Shown here piece by piece: positions 36,786-49,020 of a stretch of 64,000 bases of DNA. Position 1 is the first letter of the stretch; every line of letters starts with the position of its first letter. Both the position numbers and the translations under genes were made by a program. Source of the stretch: Poecilobothrus nobilitatus (lineage: Eukaryota; Arthropoda; Insecta; Diptera; Dolichopodidae). The notes under the pieces were generated by a model. It was not told the origin of the DNA. It saw only the letters and a list, made by a program, of their open reading frames with translations, and searched no databases. The stretch lies in NCBI GenBank assembly GCA_947095535.1, contig OX352774.1:209672965-209736964 (forward strand), given 5' to 3'.

Positions 36786-39709
36786 AAACCGGCATTTCAT
36801 ATTTTTTGCAGCTGAAAATCATTATAAACCATCTGTTTCTAATTTTGAGTGAATTTTATTTGATAAAAAAAAATCTGTTCTTTACTAATACATAGGAAAA
36901 AAAAAACAAAAGAAAAGAAACAGTGGTAACTAGATATTTTATAATGTGTAAAATCAAAAAAAAGTCGGTGCACTGTATAAAACAATAATTATTTAACAAG
37001 TGCTGCAAGAATAATTTTTACAATACCGCCAACATTTTTTTACATGCAACATTGTTACTATACAATTTATAATATACATATAAATATACATTCATTCATT
37101 TTTAATATTTTATTGACATGTAAGTTGCTTTTACGGTAGTAGAGATATTGTAGTTGCACGAAAAAATGAATTTTTTGATGTGACAGTTAGTTGTAAAAAA
37201 TTTATAATATAGTTTTTTTTCAATTAATGCTGTTATAAAGGTTAAAGCACTATAGAGATGTTCAAAGGACATGAAATAAATTGAACTTTATTCTATTCTT
37301 TAATTTGTGTTTCTGATTTTTTTTTATACAATAAAATGTAATGTTTGTATGTATGTACTAATATTTATTTTATAAATATGTATTTATAATGTATATGGTA
37401 GTATAATAGGAAGGAATAAGTTTTATAAAAATACGTGTCCTTATAACAGGTTTCAACGTTTTTTTTTTTTTAAGCAATAAAGTTTAAAAGAAAGGGGATA
37501 ATGTTTTTTTTTTTTTAGTACAGAAAAATTAAAAAAATATTTCATAAAATATGTGGAAGTTAACAATAGTGCACTTGATTACTAGGCCATCAGGTTTTTA
37601 TTTGCTTTTTATTTTTACATTTGTTATAAAAGGAAGAAATGTAGAAAAGCAGTAAGGAGTAAGGATTGCTTATCGTTTTTTTATTTTTTCCCAAATTGAT
37701 TTTAATACTTATATAATTTTTGGAAAAATTTTAAAAGGATTGAAAAAATTTTTGGACAGAATGATGATTTATGACATTTCCTCTAAAGGATTAACACGTT
37801 TTTAAAAATGATTTAAGAACACTTACATTTGACGACGCAAATGGTACATATTTTTAAAATTTAATTCTGTATTATAAATTACTTTTAATTTAAAATTTAT
37901 TTTAAGAGAATATTATTTAAGGAAAACTATTAGAACTGTTTAAAGATTCATTTAAACTATAAAGTAAATTTAATTCTAAAATTTTTTTTATTAAAATATT
38001 GAGACTTGAGAATGATTTTAAGAGTCCTTATTGTCAAAGGAAAATTAATGTTATAAAAAAAACAATAATTTCTAATGATTTGTTTTTTTAAATTTTTCGA
38101 ACTACAGACTTAAAAGCTTTTTAGGCTAATATTTTTAAAAATACTTGAGAGAAAAGATCATATAACAAAACTATTGAATTGATGTCTTTAATTGTTAATG
38201 GAAAAGAAAACATCAATAGGAGGAGGAAAAATAGATTAGAATAATTTTAATATGTTCAATTGTATTAAAATCTTTTGATAAGCTAAATTTAGAAGGTTAA
38301 ATGTTAAACTGAAAAGAGTAAGGACTGCAATTTTGAATATTCATTTGTAATAATTATGTACTAGTTAAAAAGTGTAATATATATTTACGATAAATATATC
38401 TTCATTAAAATTTGATCTATCAAAATTTTATGTTTCATCGATTTTGTTGTACGATATAAAAGGGGCATAAATTATGGCATAAATTAATATACTTTTAAAT
38501 ATTTTTAAATAGTTTTGAAATGAAAAAGTATTCGCGTCCTTATAACATGTTTAAAATTATTCTTAAATCAAAAAAAAAAAATCAATGGTGAAATATTGAA
38601 AAAAATATGAAAGAAACTTAATAAACGAAGAAAAATGCAACTTTTTTACCAAATTATAAAAAATTAAAGATAACAAATATTATAAATGAATGTTCAAGGT
38701 AGGTACAGTCAGTTTCAAAAATATTTATAAGTAAAAATATACAGTACTTGAATGCTAGCTTTTAGCAATCGTTTAAAATTATTTTAAAACGTTCTGATTG
38801 AAAGAAATTTATTTGTATAAACTAAATCCTTTTAGTTTTACCCTTTCTTTAATTATTTGTAAGCTAAAATCATCTTTTACAATATTATTATTTAAAATGG
38901 GCAACTATTACAACATTTTGCCTCAAATTGACAAAAAAAAAAACAATTTGAGTTTATAAACATTTAAATGATGAATTTGCAAAAATTTTCAAAATTTGTC
39001 ACAAAAAACATTATGCTAAGGAAAATTGGCTTTCAATAAAAGGATATTTATTATTTCCTATAAAAATTTGTATACAACTCTTTAATTTTTAAAATAAAAT
39101 TTATTAAATAACATTTTATTAAAAAAAAAAAAAAAATAAGGATGACAACAAATATTTTGATTACTTACATTTTTGGTTTTTTTTTTTGTTAAATTTTGTT
39201 TATTTTTTTTTTTACGAAGTTGCGAAAAAATTAAAACATTTCTTTTCTCCTTCTTTAAATTAAAATATTATTCCTAATCAAGTTTTAATATTTAATATAT
39301 CCTTATTTTTTGTTTCAAAATATGAATCAGCATTTTAACTCTTTCATCATCATGGATGGACCATGACAACATAAATAATTGTTAAAGGGTTAAGAATTTT
39401 CCTTTGTCATTGTCATGTACAATAAATTTCAAGGTTTTTTTTTTTTTGTTGCTTTTATAATGTTGTAACAAATCAGGAAACAAAATGTTACTTTGACGAA
39501 ATTGATCTTTTTGTTTCTAAGGGTTTTTGGTCTGATGTTGACAATAAAAAAAAATGTTGTAAAAATTCTATTTTTAACCAATTGGGGTTACATATAAGGT
39601 CAATAAACAACAAACAATCAAATAACAAACTATTTAAAGAAACATGAAATAAAAAAATCTGTTTTTCATTTCAAAAAATTTTTTTTTATTGTTATTTAAA
39701 CGTACGAAT
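36786..39709. other. Upstream flank of bib: no gene seen
   Basis: AT-rich sequence with homopolymer runs. A short similarity, GTGTCCTTATAACAGGTTT near 37434 and GCGTCCTTATAACATGTTT near 38536, hints at a decayed repeat but is too short to define one. I see no exon with splice sites on either strand. Confidence 0.6.
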
Positions 39710-40352
39710 GGGCCTTTCTACACGAGTAGTGTCCTCTTTCGTTTCGTGACTACTTTCCTCTTTTTTTTATTTCCACACTGTTCCTCTCGATAGTCGTTAC
39801 TTTTATATGTGTGTGTAAATATTTCATTTTAAAACAAAATTTGTTGCGAGAGGTAGATAATAAATATAAAAAAAAAGCACGCATAAAACAAATAAATTTT
39901 TTTTTGTATTTAAGTAACAAGATTTTTTTGCCTGTAATTTTTAAATAATATATATTATATATGTATGTACCTAGAAATAGAATAAACTCTGTACTGTGCA
40001 CATAGAATTTCTTTTTGTCAATAGAATATATTTTAATAATTTCATCAAGTGAAAGATCGAAAATCACTTTACTTTTTTAAAAATTTGCTGCGACCGTTTC
40101 AAAAACTTTTTTCTTTAATTTTCCAAACGAGAATGAAACGTATGTACACATAAAATTTTTTTGACCCTCATAAAAATTTTTATTTGAGTTTTTGTTTGTG
40201 TTAGTGGACTAAATTTTTAAACTCTAAAATTTTGGTTTAAAAAATTACTCCTAAAAATCCCCACCACAAATTTAATTTATAGGCAAGAGGGTATGAAACG
40301 AAGGTAAAACTAAAAAATGACGAAAGAGGACACTACCCGTGTGGAAAGGCCC
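39710..40352. mobile_element. 643-bp element with 33-bp terminal inverted repeats
   Basis: The left end (39710-39742) begins GGGCCTTTCTACACGAGTAG and the reverse complement of the right end (40320-40352) begins GGGCCTTTCCACACGGGTAG. The two agree at 31 of 33 bases. AAT flanks the element on both sides, consistent with a 3-base target duplication. GGG-type ends with a 3-base duplication are known for PIF/Harbinger MITEs, so that superfamily is a reasonable guess. A 105-codon minus-strand frame inside (39750-40067) is AT-rich and resembles no transposase. Confidence 0.85.
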
Positions 40353-42654
40353 AATGTGTGGTATATAATATAATAATGACATTTAATATTTTTAAGACAA
40401 TGATTATAAAATGATTATTTTTTAAAAAATTATAAAATTTACCATTTGTACTGAATTTTATATAGTGACTGTACCGTATATTGTTGTTAAAGGGTTAAAG
40501 AGCTCTACAATAAATTTTCTGATTAAATTGAATTATTTTTTAAGGTATTGGTAGTCAAAAAACTTTAAATATTTAATATATTTTTTTTTTTTACACCTCC
40601 TTAGAGACACTTTCATCATTTTACTTCGTTTTATTGTTTTGGTTTTTGCATCGTCTTGCGTCGTTATTATTATTATAATGCTTAATTTTAGAATAAATAT
40701 GTTTTGCTGGTTACGTCTTGACTGAACTCATGTATTTTATGGTATCTTGAGAATTCAATCCGAAGACTATTTTCACTATATTATTTATTTGTTCTTAAGT
40801 ATGGGCTTTTATAACATTTATTTGTTTAACTCTTTATATAGTATTCTTCCGAGTACGTGTTTTGAGGTCCACTTATTTGATTATTTCGGTCACAATATCT
40901 TATATATTAATTTGTAATATTGTATCTGTACGATTGTAAATGACGTTTCATATTTATCAAATTTCGATAAATTACATTAGATTTTTTTTTTCCATATATG
41001 GCAGAAAATTTACAGATTATTTTTGAGTTGCCATATAGATACTCATGACAATCGTCTTAAATGCATCAGTTAATTTATTAATGCAATTTAATATACTAAT
41101 AAATTTTTAATAAATTGTATCTTTTCTAATTTATCCTATACATTTTTACGAAAAGAACTTGTGGTCACCTTAAATATTTTTATAAATATGTATAAAGGAT
41201 AATGAAAAATTTTGTCTACAAAATCTACGACAGTTTGAGCAAAAATAATAATTTTAATTTTTGTTTTTTTTTTTTTTATTATAAAATCTGTATGTTCTAA
41301 AAAAGGGTTAATACCCCTAAGTTATTCTTTTTGTATATATACTCAAACCAACTAACCTACAATGAATTATATTGAAATTATGACACTTTAAAATCTTTAA
41401 ATTTTAATGAAGGCTTATAAAACAATATAAAAGAAAATAAAATAAAAGGGATTAACATATTCAATTTAAAGTGGGTATTTGATTTCATGATTTCTTAAAT
41501 TTTTTTCTTTTTTCTTTTCAAATTAAATAAAACCAAAATGAACTCTTAAAATTCTTGAAATTATTCAATTATCAATGAGTTTCAATTTAAATTTAAATAT
41601 TTTTTAAATCTGTACATAGATATATGCTTTTTGAATTGTTCATGATTCTAGGAATTTTTTTTTTTTTTTTTGGTGGAATCTGTTGTAATAATAATTTTAT
41701 AAAACACAATATTATTCAAATTTGTATATTTGTTTTTTTTTTTGAATACTTTTAGAGATTGCTTGATTTTTTTTATTGTTTGTTTTTTAACAATGTGTTT
41801 TCCTCCAATTTTCTTTGAAATTAAATAAAAAAAAAAATGAAACGGTTCAGTTTTTGGATTTTTGGATCACTTAAATGATATCATATTACTTTTCTTCTTT
41901 ATATTTAATTCCGTTTAAGATTTTTTTTTTGGGTTTTTTTGTTTTATTTTCACTTTTAAAGGAAAAATTTTATAAAGCTGAAAGTGTTTTAATGGTACAA
42001 TAATATATAAAAAAAAAAATTAAAATCGTTTTAAACGCGGCGAAATTATTAAAAGCATTTAGTTTATTTTTTTTTATTTTAATTATTGATTGAACTGTAA
42101 CAGAAAAATTAAGATATTAAAAAAAAAAAATTAAAGTCACCTTAAAATAAAACAAAAGTAATAAAAAAAAACAAAATTAGTGAAATATGTACAGTTTTTT
42201 TTACTTAATTATATTATAACAGTGTCTATTCACCTTTTTTCTAAGGAATTAAAGAAAGGAAGAAACTATATATGAACTTAAATTGGTGTTCTGTATATTT
42301 AATTGTTATGTCATGTGAGATAAAAAATTGAAATTTAAAATTTAAAATTGAAATTTTAACACATTTATTAATTTATTAATTTTTATTTATTGTTAGTAAT
42401 GGTAGATAAATGTAAAATTTAAGAATTAGCATTATTCTTATTTAGCAGAGATATTTTTTCGATAGTATAAGTAATAATCCAAAAATAGTTTGAAAAATTT
42501 ATATGTAGATTATCGCAGTGACAAATTAAAATTATTATATACAGATTTTAAAACTTAAAAAAAAAAATGAATGAATTAAATTTTACTAAAATAATTAAAT
42601 ATATTGAAAATACTTGTATTTTCTGTAGTCAATTTTAAATACAAAATTTCGAGT
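40353..42654. other. AT-rich flank: no gene seen
   Basis: The part 40,600-40,960 is less extreme in composition (for example GCATCGTCTTGCGTCG and CCGAGTACGTG) but all frames there have frequent stops and I recognise no protein. The rest is AT-rich with long T runs. Confidence 0.55.
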
Positions 42655-43384
42655 ATATAAAACAATGTTTTTGTCAGTAAAAAATACTGCTTTTATCAGT
42701 AAATTTAAATTTTTTTTTAAATAAAATTTTGCAATATATACCTTTTTTCATCAGCACTTCTTTTTAAAATTTGGCATGTAAAATAATATTTTGTCAGAAA
42801 AAAATACTACTTTTATCAGTAAATTTCAACTTTTAAAAATAAAATTTTGCAACTATTATATACTTTTTTTGCCAGTATTTCTTTTTAAAATTAGAAATGT
42901 AATAGGTATATTGTTTTATCAGTAAAAATATGAACATATTAAATAAAATATGTTTTAAAATAAAATTTTACAATATGTTATAATATACTTTTTTGCCAGC
43001 ATTTCTTTTTAAAGTTAAGTATTTAAGATAATGTTTTGTCAGAAAAAAATACTGCTTTTATCAATAAATTTCAACTTTTAAAAATAAAATTTTACAAGTA
43101 TTATATACTTTTGTCATTATTTCTTTTTAAAATTAGAAATGTAAAATAATGTTTTGTCAGTAGAAATACTACTTTTATCAGTAAAAATAAGTTTTAAAAT
43201 GAAATTTTGAAATATGTTATAATATACATTTTTGCTAGCATTTCTTTTTAAAGTTAAGTATTTAAAATAATGTTTTGTCAGTAAAAATACTGCTTTTATC
43301 AGTAAATTTCAGCTTTTTAAAATAAAATTTACAATATATGTATATACTTATTTTTGGCCATCATTTCTTTTTAAAATTAGTTTA
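42655..43384 (+). repeat. Tandem array, about 120-bp monomer, six copies as three dimers
   Basis: The landmark TTGTCAG or TTATCAG followed by TAAAAATACTGCTTTTATCA recurs at about 42671, 42791, 42915, 43036, 43154 and 43275, a spacing of 118-124 bases. Each monomer also has a TTTTGCCAGCATTTCTTTTT-like block. Monomers alternate: the third and fifth are preceded by AAATTAGAAATGTAA and contain ATATGTTATAATATAC, whereas the fourth and sixth are preceded by AAGTTAAGTATTTAA. This gives a higher-order dimer of about 241 bases. No frame is maintained across the units, so this is minisatellite DNA rather than a repeat protein. Confidence 0.9.
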
Positions 43385-46300
43385 GTTATAAGAGTGATCA
43401 AAATATTTTTGTAAAATTTAAAGATTACAAACAAAGAAACTTATATCCTTACATATAGTTGGAACCATAAATGCTGGAATCCCATCAAATTTAAGCTACG
43501 CAAAATAGAGATTCTATTGCCCTTTAAAAGAAATGGATATTTGACATATGTAGTTACAATTATCATATATATATGAGTTTTAATTATTAATATAATAGTA
43601 TAATATTTTTCTTAAGTATTTCAATGTCTTGTACAAAAGATGTGACTTGCGGAATTGCAGCTCATTTGTATTAATTTGCCTACTTCAAAACCGACAATAA
43701 CAATTGTTGTTAATTGACAAGACAAAAATTACTGAAACACTTTTACTTTTAAAATGATAATTTTCATATTTTTTTTTTTACTGAACGTTAAAAACGAAAT
43801 ACTCTTCTTAATAAAAAAAATATTCTCAAATTAAAATAATTAAAAGTATTAACCAAAAAAAAATACAATTGCTAATTTAAGTTTATGGAAATAGCGTTAG
43901 CAACAAGGACTATTTATTTTTGTTTACATTATATTATGTACTATATTTGGTAAAAAGAGGGATCTGTTTTCAATTAATAAAGCTGCTACATATATACATG
44001 ATTTCAACATGTACTTCTTCGGTGAATAAGCTGATAATAAGCTTAGGATACCGATGCCCCATTTAAAATTATTTTTACATAACAAATCATTCTTCAAGTA
44101 ATCCATTAAAAATGTTTAATGTGATATGAGACACATAAATCAAAATTAAAGTAAAACTAAGTTACCATTTATTAAAGTTTTCACTTCAGCACTGACAAAA
44201 GGGTACTATTTTTTGTTGTCCTAAAAATTTCTTTTAAAACTTTGTCTCGGAAAAAATAAAAACCCAGAAAATAATTTTAAATTCCAACTATATTTGGTTT
44301 ATGTTATTTGATTTCGTAATGGTTTTCGGCTCAGATTCTTTGATGACAAGTGAATAGTTTTTTTTTTTTATATAAATAAAATTACGATTTGATTTTAAAT
44401 GAATTCATTTAATTTTTTAATCAATAATGGCAAATGTAAAAAAATTAAAATTTTTAAAATTTTCAAATAAACGAGCTGCTTATGTTGCACAAACATTTTT
44501 TTAAAATTTCATTTTTTTTATAAATATAAATTACTTAATTAAGGTTTGTATAGTTGCCATTTTTTGATTCTGTAAAATTTTGTTTTTTTAATTTTTTAGA
44601 TTTTAAAAAAGAAATTAACAACAGCTAATTTTTATATATTTGTCTGAAATTCTACAAAAATTATATCAGCTCTTTAAATATATAATCTTGTTCTTCATGA
44701 TCAGCTTTAATAGATACACAGGATCAGGGTTTGAAAAAATGTTTGAAGATTATTAGATGAAATTGTTTGAAGATTATTAGGTATAAAGTAATTGTCATAT
44801 TACTGGTTGCAGATTTTTCTCAGGTTTAAATTTTTATTTCTTTGATTGAAGTCTGTCTATGTGTCCATACAACTGTACAAGTTTTTATTGTGATTTTTCT
44901 TAAACGTATCTTTTAACGTATTGCTTTTAATGTTACCAGTGTCACTACATTTGACAACCATATTCAAAGACATGTGTTTGAATATAGTTGTCATTTGACG
45001 TGTCATGTCTACGTGTCATTTGACAACTATATTCAAACACATGTGTTTTGTGCCTTTATAAATATTTTTCTAAAGTCAGAAAATATTTGAAGAAAATACT
45101 ATAGCCATGGCGTTAGAATATTTTAATCATTAAGGAAACCAGAAAATGTTTTAAACTTTTTAAAAGCAAAAATTAAAGATTTCTTAAATGGTTTTGCATT
45201 TTTTTGTCAACTTTGTAAAAGTATAATTAAAACGTACTCCTCAAATTTGCCAGTTAATTAATGCAATATAGTATTTGACTGTTGAACTCATTGCAAATTG
45301 CACAATTCATTCACTGTTTTTTCCTTCAATAATTCATTGTTTCAATTATGTCTTAAAATTTAAATTAAATCTTTAAAAAACTTGTACGTATTTTCTTATA
45401 TGTTATAAGATCTGGTTTCCCCTTACCCTTTTCCATTATCTTAATCAGGATTTTTGCAAATGAAATAAATAATTGGCTTGTGTAAAGTATATTGAATTCC
45501 AGAGATTTATAGTCAGTGATAATTTTTTGATTGTTTTATGTTTTTGTGTTTGATAATTTTGAATGGATGCACCTGCACCTGCCGTATGTTTGCATAATAT
45601 GTACCTTGAATGGATGCACCTTTTTAATCAGTAATATAACATGTTTTTTTATATATTTTTTTTTGATTTTTTGGAAGTAGTAGCGGCTGCCACAATTTAA
45701 AGCAAGGAGAAAAACCATAAAAAATAAAAAAAACACAACAAAAAAAAACAAATTAAAAGAAAAGATTTATTTTTTTTTAAAATTTTTGGTGGTTTTATTC
45801 AATTTTGTTGTTTGCTAAGATATTTCGACTAAGACGATTCCGGTTTAGCATGAATCTTTTAACATGTGTAATTTTTTGTTGGTAGTTAAAGATCAAGTAT
45901 TTTTTTTTCACTTTTGATCTTTGAAAGAATGCCTAAATTTTAAGAGATGATTTCTGTTTTTTTGTTGCTCTTTTGAACAATATTCTTTAACAATTTAAGA
46001 TGGTTAAAAAAAAGAACAAAATCAATTTGATAATCTAAGTTAAATATTAATATCTTTTAGGTATCTAATAAAGAGTACAAAACTTTTTTTAAAAATTAAA
46101 AATTTTTTTTTTATTATTAGTTTACTTCCTTCCATTATACGTGACATCAAAATAATATAATAAAATAAAATGATAACCCCAGAATACCCAGAAGACCCAG
46201 ATTCACATTATATTTTAAATATAATGATTTATGAAATCCTGCCAATGGACACTTGATAAATAAGGAAGTTAATAAACTTATAAAAGAAGTTTTAAAAAAC

Positions 46301-46394
46301 ACTAGATTTATTTAAACAAAAACAATGAGCACAAATTCCTTTTTAGCTTATTTTCAAAAAAAGTTTGAACATTTGAAAAATTTTTACTTTGATC
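43385..46394. other. AT-rich flank with small repeats, no gene seen
   Basis: It holds the palindrome cluster at 44952-45044 and a 24-base-period duplication of TGTTTGAAGATTATTAG (44740-44756 and 44764-44780). A minus-strand frame of 60 codons at 43924-44106 has a mixed amino-acid composition but no recognised similarity, splice context or neighbour, so I do not call it a gene. Confidence 0.5.
44952..45044. repeat. Nested palindrome cluster, 24-bp perfect arms
   Basis: ACATGTGTTTGAATATAGTT plus GTCA (44970-44993) is the perfect reverse complement of 45021-45044. A third arm, TGACAACCATATTCAAA (44952-44968), also pairs with the first at 16 of 17 bases. The spacer contains the direct repeat of ACGTGTCAT. 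Alternative hairpins can form, with loops of 1 or 27 bases. It may be the remnant of a foldback transposon. Confidence 0.8.
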
Positions 46395-46530
46395 AACTGT
46401 CCGTCTGGATGTTTACAAAACATCTACGAATAAATATTCCAAAAAAAATTATTTTGTGGAACAACTTTTTTCTATAACCCCACCCGTTACGAAGCTACAG
46501 CCCACCAAAGTTCAAAAAAGCCCTATATTT
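46395..46530 (-). repeat. Interspersed repeat family A, minus-strand copy
   Basis: The plus-strand blocks CTGTCCGTCTGGATGTTTAC and CCCGTTACGAAGCTACAGCC are the reverse complement of the last and middle blocks of the copy at 1879, in the correct order and at similar spacing. Confidence 0.5.
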
Positions 46531-46779
46531 AAATTGATCAGAACAGAAGTTCTATAAGATATATCTTGAATCTGATGTATATTGAATATAAGGTATATCT
46601 TAAAATGCCAAACGATAACAGCTTTTATAAATTTTCTAAGTATTTATTATATTGAATTATAAATCTATTATATAAAAGCCGTAAATGTGTGCAACAATAA
46701 CATTTTTCATAGCCAAAACTAATACTGCACATAACAGAAAAAAAGAATAAAAAAAATTTATAGGGTTGGGTACGTAAAT

Positions 46780-46860
46780 ACGAAAATCAAAATCCCGAAA
46801 ATTTAAATCCCGAAATTACAAAATTCCGAAAAACAAAATCCCCAAAATTTCAAAATCTCA
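46780..46860 (+). repeat. AAATCCCGAAA-type short tandem repeat
   Basis: Imperfect repeats of CGAAAATCAAAATCCCGAAA, ATTTAAATCCCGAAATTAC and AAATTCCGAAAAACAAAATC. The unit is about 10-20 bases and decays to the right. It may belong to the element that ends at 47272. Confidence 0.7.
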
Positions 46861-47244
46861 CATAAACATACATATATGGATTTAAGCATGCCGGAAAAGG
46901 AGAATACTCTCCAATTTGAATTGATTGAATTTTGAATCCAACTATTAATACTTACAGTATGCTGACATATAAATTCCAATTTCATTCAAAAAAAATTAAA
47001 TTTTCAGATTTCCATATGAAAATTAATTAATTTTAAAAACCGCGCATACAAAATTTTTATGAAGGGAACGTAGTTCTAAAAAAACATTTTTAAGATAAAT
47101 AAAAACTATATTAGAATAGAAAGATATTTCTTTTTATTTCTTTAACATGTTAAGTGACAAAATGAGCCAAAGGGACAAAAAACCAATATTATTTCCAGAT
47201 TATTAAGATACCAGTATTCCAATATTATTTTTAGATTACCAGAT

Positions 47245-47273
47245 TGGCGTATGCTACGGCGGGTTTATCTAGT
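47245..47273 (+). mobile_element. Helitron-like 3' terminus ending CTAG|T
   Basis: GGCGTATGCTACGGCGGG is followed by TTTATCTAGT. Insect Helitrons commonly end with a GC-rich hairpin, an A/T-rich spacer of about 10 bases and CTAG before a host T. Here the hairpin stem is eroded. The body would run leftwards, perhaps to about 46,760 (including the AAATCCCGAAA tandem), but the 5' TC end was not located. Confidence 0.4.
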
Positions 47274-48739
47274 ATATATAATACATATAATTTACCATAC
47301 GGTATTTTAATTTACAGTTATGCGAAACTCAATTTTCATAAAATTCTTCTTTCGGTTCTTCCAAACGGTTTATGTTAGAAACTTGAAAATTTTGATTTGC
47401 ATTTTGAGAGAAGTTAAAGTTTGGAAATGTGTTTTGTTTTTGAAAATGGTTTGGTTTTTAAATTACTTCTTTTTTAAAACAATTAAATCACGAAAAGATA
47501 AAATTATGTTGACAAATAAAAAAAATTTCACCTTACTCTTAATTTAATATTCTTAATATTCTATACAGCAAAATCTGCTAATTGGGGCACTCTATTCATT
47601 TTAGACTATTCTTCTCTTTATAACTTCTTCATATCCATATTGTTCCCGTAAAAATAAAACTCATTAATCAAATTCATCTTCTCATCGAATTGTATGTTTT
47701 TTTTTTTCCGATTTAAAAGTTATTCTATATAAACAATTTTTATACTCTGTTTTGATATCATTATCCTTTTAAATTATCCGGTTAAATTCTTTTCAACAAG
47801 AAAAAAAAAAAATTTTAATTTAAATACGATTTTTCATTATGAGGAGCTTCTACTTTATTTTTCCGAAAGGCAAACTAAAACTAATTACAATTTACATCTG
47901 TTACCTTTCAATTTTTAAAACATATATAGTCAAATAGTCAATAGGAAAATATTTAAATTGCAATTCAAATGTGCATTTATTATTATTTAAAATCAAATAA
48001 TTTTAAATTGTTACCCCTGACATTTGAGTTTTCCCATAGTTGATGTTCATTCATTTTAAATTTAAATATATGAAAAACTCAAAATGATTTGAATTTTCAA
48101 CACAAAAGTTAAGGTTTTCATTGAATAAATATTCATTAATTACTTTGTTGCATTGTAAATTTATTGTATGCCTTTTTGTTATAACGCATATTTGTTAAAT
48201 AATATTTACAAATTAATTTTTTTTAATATAATATAAGTAATCATTTTCCAATTTTATGGATCATTTATTATTCAAATTTAGCAAATTATTTACAATTGTA
48301 TTAGTAAAGTGTTGCAAAAAAAAGTACCTATCAAATAAATTTTAAAAATTGCAAAATTTTAAAAATAATTTGCATAATTTTTGTATATAATTCAAAAGTA
48401 AGATGAACCCTAATATATTTTAAATCTACTAAACTTTGTAGTCCTTTATTAATTGAAACCTTTTAAATTGATAGATTTTCGTCTCACTTTTTCAAAAAAT
48501 TTTAACAATTAAGTTGCAAAATTCTAATTTGAATGATAATTTCTGTGTAAAATATTATGTGGTGAATAAAATATTTCGAATTTTTATATATAAATTAATG
48601 ACATAAAATTTGAGAAAGGTGGGGTTCGTAGTTTTTTTGCTATGTCACAAGAACAATACTGAAGAAGTTTAATCTAATGTAGTATTTATTGTTTTTAAGA
48701 AGAACGATGGAAACTTCAAAAGTAATGCAGAGAAATTAT
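47274..48739. other. AT-rich flank: no gene seen
   Basis: A 75-codon plus-strand frame (47320-47547) is Phe/Lys-rich and lacks any recognised motif. I see no exon, RNA gene or element border in this stretch. Confidence 0.55.
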
Positions 48740-49020
48740 AGAGGTGCGATTCTTCCGTATAGTGTTCGACTTTAACCAACAAAAACCACCTCCGTTTAAA
48801 ACCAAACTTTAGGTTCGGAGCTTTAATACACATGTACAGTTTGGTTTATGAGATAAGAACAGGGAAAGGATTCTTCAGGCAAAAAAAGATTTTTAGATTC
48901 TTAGACATGTATAATTGCATCTGATTCTACAAAGGTGATTTGCGCATCACAAAAGAATTTTCATAAGTTGTGTTACGCCATTTTAAAAGTTTTACAGTGT
49001 AGGGGCATCTGTCATAATTC
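48740..49020 (+). repeat. Interspersed repeat family B, copy 2
   Basis: It shows TTTAACCAACAAAAACCACC, AACCAAACTTTAGG, TTTAATACACATGTACAGTT plus TGGTTT, GGGAAAGGATTC and TGTGTTACGCCATTTT in order. The later blocks match 60270-60555 (for example ATGTACAGTTTGGTTT and GTGTTACGCCCTTTT). It has no coding frame. Confidence 0.6.

Noticed and set aside
37434..38555. Two TCCTTATAACAKGTTT matches 1.1 kb apart as ends of an element
   Set aside because: Only about 19 bases match and nothing between them supports an element boundary.
39750..40067. 105-codon minus-strand frame, the third longest type of frame in the window
   Set aside because: It sits inside the 643-bp transposon, is Lys/Ile/Phe-rich and shows no transposase motif.
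43924..44106. 60-codon minus-strand frame with plausible residue mix
   Set aside because: No recognised similarity or splice signals; I could not separate it from chance.
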